Positions 49,584 to 60,382 of a stretch of DNA of 64,000 nucleotides are shown piece after piece. Origin of the DNA: Helicobacter felistomachi. Its GTDB lineage: Bacteria; Campylobacterota; Campylobacteria; Campylobacterales; Helicobacteraceae. The stretch lies in contig NZ_AP028022.1 in NCBI RefSeq assembly GCF_030296895.1, positions 1,612,001 through 1,676,000 on the forward strand, given 5' to 3'. Positions within the stretch are counted from its first letter, which is position 1. Each line of letters starts with the position of its first letter. Position numbers and translations under genes: made by a program. The notes beneath the pieces are model-generated. The model was not told the origin of the DNA. It did not search any database and worked only from the letters and a program-made list of their open reading frames with translations.

Positions 49584-50848
49584 GCTAAGACCTTTTTAAT
49601 GGATTTGTTAAGGATGTCTAGAGCTTGGTTGAATTGCTCCTTAGGGATGGTTAAGGGGTAGAGGAAGCGAATCACATTGGCGTAAGAGCCGCAGGTTAAG
49701 AGCAAAAGCCCTTGATCCATCGCTTCTTTTTGGATGGCTTTGGCCAAATCACTGCTGGGTTTGCCCTGATCAAAGAGCTCTAGCGCCACCATTGAGCCTA
49801 ACCCCCTAATTTGCGCCATTTGGGTGAAGTTTTCTTTTTCTTTTAGGGTGTGTAGGCTATCTTTAAGCTGCTTACCTAGCTTGTTTGCTTTCTCATTTAA
49901 ACTCTCTTCTTCAATGATTTTTAACACCTCCAAAGCGGCGGCCACAGCTATTGGGTTGCCGGCATAAGTCCCGCCTAACCCGCCGGCACTTAAAGAATCC
50001 ATAATATCCGCCTTGCCCACCACGCCTGAAAGGGGAAACCCCCCGCCCAAACTCTTAGCCATGCAAATGATGTCCGCTTGGGTTTTAAAATGCTCCATCG
50101 CAAAAGTCTTGCCTGTCCTACAAAAACCCGTTTGCACTTCATCGGCGATCAGCACAATTTGATGCGTGTCGCAAAACGCCCTAAGCCCTGCTACAAAGTC
50201 AGCGGGGGCGGGGTTAAACCCCCCCTCACCCTGCACGGGCTCAAAGATCAGCGCGGCGACATCTTTAGGCGCAATCGAGCATTTGCAGATGAACTCTAGG
50301 CTATGCAGCGCGTCCTTAGTGCTGACCCCGTGGAGTTCGTTAGGGTAGTAGGCGTGATAGACCCCGGGCATGCCCACGCCGATCTCAGCTTTATAGGGCG
50401 CAACCTTGCCTGTCATGCTCACCGCCATAGAGGTGCGCCCGTGAAACGCCCCCCCAAAGGCGATCACCCCGTAGCGTTTGGTGTGCCCCTTGGCGATTTT
50501 AATGGCGTTTTCCGTCGCCTCTCCCCCCGTGGTGAAAAAACAAGTTTTTTTAACCCCATTGATCGGGGCTAGGACATTGATTTTCTCGGCTAGCTCAATG
50601 TAACTTTCATAGGGCGTAACTTGGTAAGCCGTGTGGGTGAAGTGCTCTAATTGCTTTTTGACGGCTTCAAGCACCCTAGGGTGTCTATGTCCTACATTGA
50701 GCACCGCAATGCCCCCCGCAAAGTCAATGAACTCTCGTCCATCCGTGCTTTTGAGGGTGGCATTTTGCGCCTCGCTCACAAACCAATCGCACACAATACC
50801 AATCCCCCTAGGGGTGGCCGCCTCTTTTCTTTGTGTTAAATTTTGCAT
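49580..50848 (-). CDS. gabT: 4-aminobutyrate / 5-aminovalerate aminotransferase GabT
   Basis: PLP class III aminotransferase of 422 residues. FFTTGGEATENAIKIA near residue 105 binds the cofactor phosphate. FEPVQGEGGF near 205 and the LIADEVQTGFCRTG block near 235 are conserved, and the PLP lysine is in ICMAKSLGGGFPL near 265. AAGGAG lies four bases before the ATG at 50848. It is the first gene of the minus-strand gabT-gabD-csiD-lhgO cluster. Choice between GABA and 5-aminovalerate as main substrate is not readable from the sequence; csiD favours the latter. Confidence 0.9.
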   Translation of the reverse strand: MQNLTQRKEAATPRGIGIVCDWFVSEAQNATLKSTDGREFIDFAGGIAVLNVGHRHPRVLEAVKKQLEHFTHTAYQVTPYESYIELAEKINVLAPINGVKKTCFFTTGGEATENAIKIAKGHTKRYGVIAFGGAFHGRTSMAVSMTGKVAPYKAEIGVGMPGVYHAYYPNELHGVSTKDALHSLEFICKCSIAPKDVAALIFEPVQGEGGFNPAPADFVAGLRAFCDTHQIVLIADEVQTGFCRTGKTFAMEHFKTQADIICMAKSLGGGFPLSGVVGKADIMDSLSAGGLGGTYAGNPIAVAAALEVLKIIEEESLNEKANKLGKQLKDSLHTLKEKENFTQMAQIRGLGSMVALELFDQGKPSSDLAKAIQKEAMDQGLLLLTCGSYANVIRFLYPLTIPKEQFNQALDILNKSIKKVLA

Positions 50849-51035
50849 CTTGCTCCTTTGTTGAACGACAAGAGCGTTATTGTATAAAAACTCACTAAAT
50901 AAAGGGGTAAGGAGGGCGTGAATCTCTTGCCTTTCACGCCTTTTACACGGTGTGTTTTTAAGATGAGGTGTAGTAGAATGGGCTTTTCTATGGTTTTGTG
51001 CCTTATGAGATTGATTTTAATTTTAAGGAGTTTTT

Positions 51036-51548
51036 ATGGGCAATACGGAAGAATTAGCCGCAGACACCACCTCAAGCATTGGGCGGGTGAGAGAACTTAG
51101 CATGTCTTTTTTGGTAACCCCCACAATGGTGAACTTCAACAATGTCATGCACGGGGGGGAGTTGTTGAATTTATTAGATAAGGTTGCCTATGTGTGCTCC
51201 TCGCGCTATTGTGGGTGCGGCACTGTAACTTTGAGCGTGGATCGGGTGCTGTTTAAACACCCCATCCACATCGGTACGCTAGTGACTTGTTACGCCAGTG
51301 TGAACTATGTGGGGACCAAGAGCTGTGAAGTGGGGATCAAGGTCATTTGTGAAGACTTTCAAAACCAAACCGCCGTGCACACCAACAGTTGCTACTTCAC
51401 CATGGTGGCGGTCAAGGACGGCAAAACCGTGCCCATACCCCCCTTTGTCCCCACCACCGATAAAGAAAAAGAACGCTATGAAAGAGCCATTCGGCGTAGA
51501 GAAGCCCTAAAGCACACCCAAAAAAGCGCGCTTAAAGGCGGCAACTAG
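51036..51548 (+). CDS. Acyl-CoA thioesterase (hotdog fold, YciA/BACH type)
   Basis: 170 residues. The hotdog motif [21 protein letters not shown] (from about residue 30) holds the catalytic Asn/Asp region with HGG, and [11 protein letters not shown] near 70 is the second family strand. It hydrolyses acyl-CoAs in the cytoplasm. AAGGAG is 7 bases before the ATG, and TAGAAT at about 50975 is a possible -10. The last codons overlap the convergent aroG stop by four bases. Confidence 0.85.
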   Translation: MGNTEELAADTTSSIGRVRELSMSFLVTPTMVNFNNVMHGGELLNLLDKVAYVCSSRYCGCGTVTLSVDRVLFKHPIHIGTLVTCYASVNYVGTKSCEVGIKVICEDFQNQTAVHTNSCYFTMVAVKDGKTVPIPPFVPTTDKEKERYERAIRRREALKHTQKSALKGGN

Positions 51549-52879
51549 TGCACCACCCGCTCCTTAAGTTGCTCAGCAAGTAAAAAGGCGAGTTCTAGGG
51601 CTTGGGTGGCATTCAAGCGAGGGTCGCATTGCGTGTAGTAGTGCTGACTCAAATTGTCTTCACGCACCGCTCCGCCCACGCACTCAGTAACATTCTGCCC
51701 TGTCATTTCTAGGTGAATCCCTCCCACACAGCTATTCAAGTCCTTATGGATTTCAAAGAAGTCCAGCACCTCTTGTAAAATGTGCGTGAAAGAGCGGGTT
51801 TTGATGCCATGAGCGGTCTTGGTGGTGTTGCCGTGCATCGGATCGCACACCCATACGACTTTTTTTTGTGCCTTCAAGACCCCCTCTAAAAGCGGAGGAA
51901 AGTTGTTTTTGAGCACACTAGCCCCCATGCGCACGATGAAGCTCAAACGCCCCGGTTCGTTTTGCGGATTTAGCACCTCGCATAGCCCGAGCATTTGTTC
52001 TAGGGTGGTTTTAGGGCCGATCTTCACACCTATGGGGTTGTGCACCCCTCTTAAAAACTCCACATGCGCTTGCTCTAAGCCCCTAGTGCGCTCACCAATC
52101 CACAGCATGTGCGCCGAGCAGGCAAACCACTCCCCACTAAGGCTATCCTGGCGCACTAGGGGTTCTTCATAATTTAAAAGGAGGGCTTCATGACTGGTGT
52201 AAAAGTCGGTTTCTTGCAAGGCGGGCATGTGTGCCACGCCACAAGCTTGCATGAATTTAAGGGCATGGGTGATTTGCATGGCTAGGGCGCTGTATTGCTG
52301 CCCTAGGGGATTGTTTTTCACAAAGTCTAAATTCCAGCGCTGCACTTCGGTTAGGTCGGCTAGTCCGCCCTTAGCAAAGGCGCGTAATAAATTTAAAGTC
52401 GCCGCGCTTTGGTGGTAGGCTTGCAGCAATCTTTGTGGGTCAGCACTGCGATCTTCTAGCTCTAACCCATTGATCATATCTCCCCGATAAATGGGCACTT
52501 GCTTGCCATCGATCTCTTCATGTTCTGCACTTCTAGGTTTAGCAAATTGACCGGCCACCCGCCCGACTTTAATCACCGGACAACCCCCCGCAAAGGCCAA
52601 AACCACACTCATTTGCAAGAGCACTTTGAATAAGTCCCTAATGCCATCGGCGCTAAAACTGCTGAAACTCTCGGCGCAATCGCCCCCCTGCAACAAAAAC
52701 GCCCGCCCAAAGGCTGCCTCTTTAAGTGCGCTTTTGAGGCTACGCATTTCTTTGGCAAAGACTAGGGGCGGGTAGCTTTTAAGCGTGGCTTCTGCCTCTT
52801 GTAAGGCCTTTAAATCGGGGTATGTGGGTTGTTGGCTGATGGGGTAGGTGCGCCAAGAGTGAGAAGACCAAGTTTGCAT
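51545..52879 (-). CDS. aroG: 3-deoxy-7-phosphoheptulonate synthase, class II
   Basis: First enzyme of the shikimate pathway, plant-type (class II) form, 444 residues. [12 protein letters not shown] near residue 61 carries the metal cysteine, [13 protein letters not shown] near 103, [19 protein letters not shown] near 262 binds PEP, and [10 protein letters not shown] near 345 and [14 protein letters not shown] near 385 are further class II blocks. It begins 10 bases after the position where ruvA ends on the same strand. Confidence 0.92.
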   Translation of the reverse strand: MQTWSSHSWRTYPISQQPTYPDLKALQEAEATLKSYPPLVFAKEMRSLKSALKEAAFGRAFLLQGGDCAESFSSFSADGIRDLFKVLLQMSVVLAFAGGCPVIKVGRVAGQFAKPRSAEHEEIDGKQVPIYRGDMINGLELEDRSADPQRLLQAYHQSAATLNLLRAFAKGGLADLTEVQRWNLDFVKNNPLGQQYSALAMQITHALKFMQACGVAHMPALQETDFYTSHEALLLNYEEPLVRQDSLSGEWFACSAHMLWIGERTRGLEQAHVEFLRGVHNPIGVKIGPKTTLEQMLGLCEVLNPQNEPGRLSFIVRMGASVLKNNFPPLLEGVLKAQKKVVWVCDPMHGNTTKTAHGIKTRSFTHILQEVLDFFEIHKDLNSCVGGIHLEMTGQNVTECVGGAVREDNLSQHYYTQCDPRLNATQALELAFLLAEQLKERVVH

Positions 52880-52889
52880 ATCAAAAGCC

Positions 52890-53447
52890 TTATTTTAGTT
52901 TTTGTAGGGCAAGTTTGATTAAACTAGCTGCGTCTAGGTCCTTAGGTAGGCTGTTACAAATTTTGATCGCCTCTGCGGCCTTAAAGCCCAAACTCTGCAA
53001 GCCTAAAATGGCTTGCTGCACCTCACTAGACTTGCTCGCCTCAGTTTCACTTGCCACAAAACCCGCCAAGTCTAGCATGATTTTGCCCGCCATTTTTGCC
53101 CCCACGCCCGGCACCCTTTGCAGGGCTTTGAGGTCCTTATTTTGGATACACATGCTAAAGGCAGGTGCGTCATAGACGGACAAAATGGCTAAAGCGGCTT
53201 TAGGCCCCACGCCATTGACCTTTAAAAGCCGCTCAAAGAGCTCTTTTTCTGCCCGCTTTAAAAAGCCATAGAGCGTGTGGCTGTCTTCTTTGACGATGAG
53301 CGTGGTGTGTAGGTATGTGTGCGTCCCCACCTGTAGGTGCTGGCTGGTCTGTACGCCCACATGCACGCCATAAACCACACCCTGCACTTCTATTTCTACA
53401 AAAGTGGGGCTGGTGTGCGCCACCACGCCCCTTAAACCCACTAGCAT
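52890..53447 (-). CDS. ruvA: Holliday junction DNA helicase subunit RuvA
   Basis: 185 residues in three domains: an N-terminal OB fold (MLVGLRGVV, residues 1-60), tandem HhH motifs ([16 protein letters not shown] near 70 and [15 protein letters not shown] near 107), and a small C-terminal domain III that binds RuvB. RuvA tetramers hold the four-way junction for RuvB-driven branch migration. The ATG overlaps the last base of fapA, so the genes are coupled. Confidence 0.92.
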   Translation of the reverse strand: MLVGLRGVVAHTSPTFVEIEVQGVVYGVHVGVQTSQHLQVGTHTYLHTTLIVKEDSHTLYGFLKRAEKELFERLLKVNGVGPKAALAILSVYDAPAFSMCIQNKDLKALQRVPGVGAKMAGKIMLDLAGFVASETEASKSSEVQQAILGLQSLGFKAAEAIKICNSLPKDLDAASLIKLALQKLK

Positions 53448-55276
53448 TAAAAGCTGGTGATGTGTTGGTAGCGGCTGACCTTACGCACTTCGCCGCTTTG
53501 TTCATCTAGGATATAATCCGCCGTTTCGCCTTTTTCGGTGATGAGACTCTTAGAGCCCTTGCTGTAAGTACGGGCGTAAACCACGGTGTTAAAAGCCGTC
53601 CAGGGTCCATTGGTGTGTACCTTTACTTGTTTCATACTCGATTCAATGCTGATCAAACGCTCTAAAAATTGGCGGTTTAAGTCTTGGATGCGCGAAATAT
53701 ACATGTGCAAGATTTTTACCCGTTTCAAGCAGTCCATGAAGTCGTAGTAGATCCGCTTGATCGCCTCTTGCTCAATGAGTGCTTTGCGGGTGGCGATGTC
53801 GGCGTTGCGGATTTTGTCGATGGTGGGTTGGTTTTTCTGCACAAAAATGTTGAGCTTTTGGTATTGCGCCATCACCCTTTGGGCTTTGTCTTTGTAAACA
53901 TTCATCGCCTGTTTGGTTTGCTCTAGGGTTTCCTTGTTCTCAGGGGCGGCAAAGGCAGAGAAACAAAACTTGTTTTCATTTCCATCGATGGCATCAAAGT
54001 CGCACTGAGAGGAAAAATAAAAGGTGTTGTTGGATTTAATCTGTTTGAGCTTGATGTCTTTGGCATAAATTTGACTCCCGCTGCTCGCCTCCACTTCGCA
54101 ACTCTCGGCAAAGATGATCCCCCGATCTACATATTTACATTGGACTTTTTTGCCCTTACATAACCCCTTGTTATTGGTGATGAACACCTCATCGGCTTCT
54201 ACACTGCTATCCGTGTGTAATTGCCCCTCAATGATGATCTTTTTTGCCACCAATTTGACATTTTTACCCACATTGCCCTTGACATAAATTTCTTTGGCCT
54301 CAATGCGCAAATTTGTTTCAATGGCGTTGTCGATCTCATTTTTAGAGCTGATTTCTAGGCTTAGGCCGTTTTCTATCCCCCCTAAAAACATGGGCATGTT
54401 GGTGTTTTTCATCTCCACATATTTGTTTTTGGTGAAGCTCTTTAAGACCTTGTTATTCATAAAAGCGACATACTGGGCGGATTTAGACAAATAGACAATT
54501 TTAGCCGCATCTTCTTTGACATCAAACGCCTCTGCACTGAACTCCAGCTCAAAAGGCACATCTTCTAAATCCTTCACTTCACGTGCCAGCCCCTTTAAAT
54601 CCCGCCCGGGTGTGCCTTTAGCAGGCTTGGCATACTCTAAAACAATGTCGCCTTTACCCGCCCCATAAATGGCGTTGACGGGAGCTTCCTCGTTATTTTT
54701 GAGCTCCCAAGACTTTTTTAAAGAAAAAGTGAACGTTCCGGGTTGGTTAGGGGCGTAGCGGGATTTCTTAATGCAAATGTGTTCAGGCAGTTTTTCCTCC
54801 GTGGAGTAGCGCACCAGCTCTTGTTTAAACAAGGTGTGCTGGGCTTGCATTTGGCGTAAAATGATCTTTTTGTAGGCCATGCACGCCTCTACATAGTCGC
54901 ACAACTCTCCAAAGAGCCATTCGTCGTTGACAATCATGAAGGGGGTTTCGCACACCAAATAGAGTTCGTCATCATCGGGCGACACCTCTATGTCAATGAA
55001 GTATTTAAACAGCCGTTTTTTGATGCAAATGTCGTAGCGTTGGATCACTTCCAGGGCGGGGTTTTCATAGAAAGCATCGTTGTCTAGTTGCTTTAGATTC
55101 TCGCCCTCTAAAACCTTAAATTCCCCGCGTGGCTCGGACCTTGTGAGGGTGTGTACCTTGATGAGATCGAACCACAACTCGTGTGTCTCGAGTCCATAAT
55201 TTTGGGCAATCTTTTCTAGCTCGGTGCGGATGTCCCCACAATTCTCCACAATTTTTGAATAAAACTCAGCCACCAA
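53447..55276 (-). CDS. fapA: FapA family protein (DUF342), flagellar assembly
   Basis: 609 residues. The N-terminal region (about 1-160) is variable and acidic. The middle is a beta-helix-like FapA core with GDIVLEYAKPAKGTPGRDL near residue 210 and a long polymerised beta region (LVAKKIIIEGQLHTDSSVEAD near 355). A C-terminal coiled-coil helix spans about residues 455-550. DUF342 proteins in Helicobacter and Campylobacter relatives are linked to flagellar assembly or localisation. The placement before ruvA matches the H. pylori region. The exact role is inferred. Confidence 0.75.
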   Translation of the reverse strand: MVAEFYSKIVENCGDIRTELEKIAQNYGLETHELWFDLIKVHTLTRSEPRGEFKVLEGENLKQLDNDAFYENPALEVIQRYDICIKKRLFKYFIDIEVSPDDDELYLVCETPFMIVNDEWLFGELCDYVEACMAYKKIILRQMQAQHTLFKQELVRYSTEEKLPEHICIKKSRYAPNQPGTFTFSLKKSWELKNNEEAPVNAIYGAGKGDIVLEYAKPAKGTPGRDLKGLAREVKDLEDVPFELEFSAEAFDVKEDAAKIVYLSKSAQYVAFMNNKVLKSFTKNKYVEMKNTNMPMFLGGIENGLSLEISSKNEIDNAIETNLRIEAKEIYVKGNVGKNVKLVAKKIIIEGQLHTDSSVEADEVFITNNKGLCKGKKVQCKYVDRGIIFAESCEVEASSGSQIYAKDIKLKQIKSNNTFYFSSQCDFDAIDGNENKFCFSAFAAPENKETLEQTKQAMNVYKDKAQRVMAQYQKLNIFVQKNQPTIDKIRNADIATRKALIEQEAIKRIYYDFMDCLKRVKILHMYISRIQDLNRQFLERLISIESSMKQVKVHTNGPWTAFNTVVYARTYSKGSKSLITEKGETADYILDEQSGEVRKVSRYQHITSF

Positions 55277-55512
55277 TAACCCCTTTCTTAACCATCGCAG
55301 TAAAATCCAAAGGCGACAAGCAAAAAACGATCTTTCAAAGATCTTGTGTGCATGACGCTGCCATTATAGTGTAATTCTCTTTTAGAAATATTAGACTGCG
55401 ATCGCACAACACCGCTTTAAGTTTGACTCCTTGATTTGAGAGGCTGTGTTAAGGGGGCAAGCTTTAGCATGGGCAATCCTCTCTTACATGCTTTAACCCT
55501 CCCTTGTGGGCT
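55277..55512. other. Intergenic, no gene seen
   Basis: Upstream region of fapA on the minus strand. A short inverted repeat GATCTTTGAAAGATC with GATCTTTCAAAGATC-type symmetry occurs at about 55330-55343. No coding frame or RNA gene is visible. Promoter elements for fapA should lie here but I cannot place them with confidence. Confidence 0.4.
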
Positions 55513-55605
55513 CTACTTTTTTAGCACCATATAAATATAATAGCCCACACCGCCCACCAACACCCCGATGAGAAAAATCAAGAGAACACTATCGAGCAAT
55601 CCCAT
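55513..55605 (-). CDS. Small membrane protein (30 residues)
   Basis: ATG at 55605 preceded by AAAGG about six bases upstream, stop TAG at 55515-55513. The product MGLLDSVLLIFLIGVLVGGV... is a single transmembrane helix with a Lys-Lys C-terminus, like known bacterial membrane microproteins. The ribosome-binding site, the amphipathic start and the clean helix support a real gene. No family is recognised. Confidence 0.5.
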   Translation of the reverse strand: MGLLDSVLLIFLIGVLVGGVGYYIYMVLKK

Positions 55606-55669
55606 AGCAACCTTTACTCTTGGATTAAACACCCATTATACATAACTTAAAGAAGGGGTGGGGGTGAAC

Positions 55670-57312
55670 CTAGCTAATGAGCTGTCCCCCCTCCAAATGG
55701 TAAACACAATCCGCCATTTCTAGGCTACTTGGATTGTGGGAGATGATGATGATGAGGCGGTTTTCTCGTAGATCGTAGATGGTTTGTTTGATGCCCTCTT
55801 CTGTGCCACGATCTAGGGCTGAAGTGGCTTCATCAAAGATCAACACACTCGCCTCTTTGTAGAGTGCTCTTGCAATGGCGATCCTTTGGCGTTGCCCCCC
55901 ACTCAAATTTGCCCCAAATTCCTCCAAAGTCGCCTCCACCCCACCCAAATGCGCCACAAACTCCCACGCCTGCGCCTGCTCTAGGCATTTAATCACCCTG
56001 CCCTCGTCAATGTCTAAACCATAGGCGACATTTTCGGCAATTGAACCGCTAAAGATAAAAACCTTTTGTGTAACAATGCCAATTTGCGCCCGCAGACTCT
56101 TTTGTTGCAGGTCTTGCAGGGGGGTGTTGTTGATAAGAATTTGTCCGCTTGAAGGCTCATATAGGCGCAAAATGAGATTGACTAACGAGCTTTTCCCGCT
56201 CCCGCTCTTGCCCTCAAACGCCACGATTTGGTTGGCTTGCAAATGTAGGTTAATGTCTTGCAAGGCTAGAGCAGAGTTGTCTTTATAAGCAAGGCTGACA
56301 TGTTTAAAGTTGATTTCTGTAATGGGTTGCTCTAAAGTCTGTGCTCCGTCCATAATGGCGGGCGTGCGCTCTAAAATCTCGTAAATGCGCTCACCCGCGA
56401 CTAAGGCCTCTTGGAAGTTAGACGCAATCCTCACTAGGCGTTTTAGGGGGGTGTAGAGCATGAAAAGGGCGGTGATGAAAGAGAAAAACGCCCCCACACT
56501 GATATGCCCCTTAATCACCTCTAACCCGCCTAGATAAATCACTAAAGCGATGGCAATAGAGCCTAAAAACTCCATTAAGGGGCTGGAGATTTCGGCGTAT
56601 TTAATGCTCTTTAGGCTCAAGTTAAAAAAGGCTTGGTTTTCTTTTTGAAAGGCTTGTAATTCTAAGCTCTCCCCATTAGAAGTTTTAATGACTTCGACGT
56701 TGTGGAAAATCTCGGACAATCTAGCGGTCATGCGCGCATTGGTCTCTTGGTTTGCCTTAGAGAGTTTTTTGACTTTTTTAATGATTTTGCTTAAAGGGAT
56801 GGCTGCTAGGGGCATGATGATCAGCCCCACAATGGAGAGTTTAGGGCTTTGGTAAATCACCACGCAAATGAGTCCAATCACGCTTAAAGCCTCTCGGACA
56901 CTCTCGGCAAGGTAGTTAGACAAACTCGCCCGCACTAGGGCAATGTCGTTGGTGATGCGGGAGATCAGCTCGCCCTTGTGGGTGCTGTTGAAAAAGCCCA
57001 TTTCCATGCGCAACATGGTTTCTAGCATTTTATGGCGTAGGTTTTTGATGATGTCTAAGCCGATAAAATTCGTAAAATAAGTCTGTATGTAAATCCCCCG
57101 CTTTTGCCTAGGTAAGCCACAATCACTAAAAAAGGCAACACGCTCAGCATGTGGGTGTCTCTTTTAATGAAAATGTCATCTAGAGTGGGTTTGACAAGGT
57201 AAGTCCCCCAAGCGGTGCTTAAGGCGACCACAAGGGAGGCCAAAACAATCCACACAAATGAACTCACATGCCCCTTTAAAAAGGGAGCAAAACGCTTGAA
57301 AAAGAGCTTCAC
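55670..57312 (-). pseudogene. msbA: MsbA-like lipid ABC exporter, frameshifted after the first helices
   Basis: Half-transporter with fused membrane and ATPase domains. The N-terminal part MKLFFKRFAPFLKGHV (from 57312) covers the first two helices and then loses frame. One more C in the C5 run at 57095-57099 (G5 on the coding strand) joins it as KSGGIYIQTYFTNF to the rest. The ATPase has Walker A EGKSGSGKSS, signature LSGGQRQR and Walker B VLIFDEATSALD. About 547 residues when repaired, in the range of MsbA. LPS/lipid A flipping is the likely job. As it should be essential, the break is probably a sequencing error. It overlaps the copP stop. Confidence 0.8.
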
Positions 57313-57509
57313 GCGAGGGTGTAGCCCGCGTCTAAAATCGCCTCTTTAATGTCCGCCATCGTGGCTGGGGGGTTGAAAGTTATCGCCACTTCTTGTTTGT
57401 TTAAATCCACCTCAATGTGTTCCACGCCCTCAACTTCACCCACAAACTTTTCCACTTTATCCACGCAATGCTGGCATGTCATGCCGCTCACTTTCAGCAC
57501 TTCTTGCAT
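57309..57509 (-). CDS. copP: Copper chaperone CopP
   Basis: 66-residue HMA-fold protein. The metal site is MTCQHC (residues 10-15), and the rest (VGEVEGVEHIEVDLNKQEV) follows the ferredoxin-like fold. It hands copper to CopA, whose gene ends just upstream on the same strand. The copA-copP pair is as in H. pylori. Confidence 0.92.
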   Translation of the reverse strand: MQEVLKVSGMTCQHCVDKVEKFVGEVEGVEHIEVDLNKQEVAITFNPPATMADIKEAILDAGYTLA

Positions 57510-57511
57510 TT

Positions 57512-59670
57512 TTATCCTTTGATTTTTTTATGCACGCCCCTTAAGCGTTGGGCGTTAAACACCACGCTTAAACTGCTAAGGCTCATCGCTAGGCTGGCTA
57601 GCATAGGATTTAGCATAAAGGGGGCTGCCACGCCACAGGCTAGGGGGATTGCCAGCGCATTATAACAAAAAGCCCAAAATAGGTTTTGTTTAATGTTTCT
57701 AATCGTGTATTGGCTTAGTTTGATCGCGTGCAAGGCGGCGCTTGGGTGGTTGTGTAGGCTTAGCACATCGGCGACTTCTAAGCTTGCCCCACTGCCTAGT
57801 CCCATCACCACCCCCACATCGCTTTTAGCTAGAGCCGGGGCATCGTTTAAGCCATCGCCCACCATCATCACCACCGCCCCGCTTTTTTGCAAGTCCTCTA
57901 GGGTGGATAATTTGTCCGCCGGTTTAGCCTCCGCTTTGTAGTCCAAATTTAAGGTATGTGCCATTTGCGCTACGCTCGCCTCTCGATCTCCGCTCAAAAG
58001 CAGGGTTTTTAGCCCACAAGCGTGCATGCCAGCAATCGCCTCTTTTGCCCCCTCTTTGAGCTTGTCCTCAAGCACAACAAGTCCCAAGATTTTAGAAGGT
58101 GTGCCAAAGAACACCCCGATCCCCTCAAAATCGCCTAAGTGATTGCCCTCCTTAAAAAACTCCAAATTGCCCGCCCGGTACTCTTGCCCGGCAATGAATC
58201 CAACCACGCCCAACCCTGCGCTCGCCTTCACTCCCTGCACCTCTTGCAAAGGTGCGCCCTGCTCTTTGGCGTATTTCACTAGGCTTTTGGCGATCACATG
58301 CTCGCTTTGCACCTCTAGGCTCGCACACAAACTAAGCAAGTCTAAAACCTCCACACCTTCAGCCGTGCGGACTTCTTTCACTACGGGTTTGCCTAGCGTG
58401 ATGGTGCCCGTTTTGTCTAGCAAAACATGGCTAACGTCCTTAGCCTTCTCTAAACTCTTAGCGTCCTTGAAAAAGAGCCCTAATAAGCCTGCCTCTTTTT
58501 GTGCCACTAACAAAGCCATCGGCGTGGCTAACCCCAAAGCACAAGGACAAGAGATCACCAGCACGGCGATAAACACCTCCAAAGCCTCTTTAAAGCCCCC
58601 TTAAACACCCACACGATAAAGGCAAGGCTCGCTATGGCGATCACAATGGGGACAAACACCCCTGCCACTTGGTCGGCAAGCCTTGCAATGGGGGCTTTAG
58701 AGCCTTGTGCTTTGGCGATTAAATCTAGGATTTGTGCCAGCGTGCTTTGCGCCTTGTTGTGGGTGGCTTGCATTAAAAAGGGGGTGTTGGTGTTGAGTGT
58801 GCCTGCAAACACCTGAGAGCCCTCTTTTTTGAGCACGGGCACGCTTTCGCCACTGAGCATCGACTCGTCTATCTCGCTCGCTCCCTCAATTAAAACCCCA
58901 TCCACAGGGACATACGCCCCGGGCAAAACCCTTAAAATATCGCCTTTTTGAAGGCTGTCAATCTCCACCTCCATATCTTGTCCCTCTTGCACCTTGAGGG
59001 CTTTGGTGTTGTGCTCTTGCATGAGCTCTTGCATGGCTTGCACGGCTTTATCTTTAGAGCTTTGCTCGACCCGCTTGCCCCCCATCACAAAGAGTAAAAT
59101 CACGCACACACTCTCAAAGTAATAACCCTCTATGTTAGCGTGGCTATAAGCTCTAAAGAGCAAGACAAGGCTATAACAAAATGCCGCACTGGTGCCTAGA
59201 GCCACTAGGCTATCCATATTCGGCTGCCGTGCCCACAACGCCTTAAAGCCGTGTATGTAGAAATTACGCCCCATGTGCATGACAATTAAAGTTAAAATGA
59301 GCTGTGCTAAACCATTGTTAAAGGGGGCTTTTAAAAAGAGTGGCAGGGGCAATAGGGGGGCAAACATCGATAAACACAGCACCCCCAAAGTGCCTAAAAG
59401 TGCAAAGAGTAATTTAAGATTGGGCGTTAAAAAAGACGGCTCTAGTAAGTCCTTAAGGGGCTTTTTTTGGGCGGTGTAGCCCAGCTTAGAGATTTGCTTA
59501 AAAATGTCCTCTAGGCTGGCTTGGCTCTCATCATAGACCACAAAGGCTTTTTTGCTGAGTAAATCCACCCCCACTTCTTTGACATACGCCTTACGCCCTA
59601 AAGAGCGCTCAATCCCACTCGAGCATGCGCTGCAAGTCATGCCCTCAATGTAAAATTGTGCCTTTGTCAT
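57512..59670 (-). pseudogene. copA: Copper-exporting P1B ATPase CopA, one frameshift
   Basis: Heavy-metal P-type ATPase. An N-terminal HMA domain with MTCSACSSG (residues 10-18) precedes the membrane helices. The A-domain motif SGESVPV lies in the first frame, which stops near 58580. The second frame brings the ion-binding SCPCALGL, the phosphorylation site DKTGTIT and the hinge GDGLNDAPALA. Adding one C to C5 at 58596-58600 joins them (FKGGFKEALEVFIAVLVI) for about 720 residues. The start lies 12 bases after pssA. It exports Cu(I), and a broken copy would leave the cell copper-sensitive. Confidence 0.9.
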
Positions 59671-59682
59671 TATGTCCTCCTA

Positions 59683-60382
59683 TCATTTGTGTTTAAAGAC
59701 AATCCTAGCCATGAGAAAAACCCAACGAAGCAGCCCGTAAAAGAGATAACAGAACATAAACGAGCCCAGCACCTCCAAAGGACGCACAAAGAGCAAGAGT
59801 AAGAAGAGCAAGAGTAAGACAAAGAGTTTTAAATTCCACTGCACTTTTTTAAAATTGGGGTAGCGGATATTGCTCACCATCAGCACCCCTAAAAACACAA
59901 TGTAGACCAAAAAGAACTTACCCCAACCCTCCCTTAAAACGCCGTATTTATTGTCGATCAACACCCCCAACACCACCAGCACCGCCGCACTAGGGATGGG
60001 GATACCGATGAACGAATAAGGGTCTGTGGTTTGGGTCGTAACATTAAAACGGGCTAGGCGGATTGCCCCAAAAATCACAAAAAGCGCACAAGCCGCCATG
60101 CCCCACCTCCCATCAAAAATGCCCCACATAAAAATAAGCGATGAGACTTGGCGCCACCCCGAAGGCAACCACATCGGCGAGCGAGTCAAACTCTAAGCCA
60201 AACTTGCTCGTGGTGTTCGTCAGGCGTGCGATGCGCCCATCCAGCCCGTCTAAAACTAAACTCCCCACCACCAGCCAGCACGCCACCACAAACTCCCCAT
60301 GTGAAGCGTGAAGCATCGCCATCACGCCTAAAAAAATGCTACTGGCTGTAAAGAGATTGGGGAAGAGATAGAGCGGTTTCAC
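59683..60382 (-). pseudogene. pssA: CDP-diacylglycerol-serine phosphatidyltransferase PssA, one frameshift
   Basis: Membrane enzyme giving phosphatidylserine, precursor of phosphatidylethanolamine. The first frame from 60382 has the CDP-alcohol phosphotransferase motif DGLDGRIARLTNTTSKFGLE with FDSLAD after it (DG-x2-AR-x8-G-x3-D-x3-D). The second carries the remaining helices. Adding one A to A5 at 60115-60119 (T5 to T6 on the coding strand) joins them as YVGHFFDGRWGMAACA, giving about 233 residues. The start overlaps the ftsH stop by one base. Phosphatidylethanolamine is a major lipid, so a true knock-out is unlikely. Confidence 0.9.
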
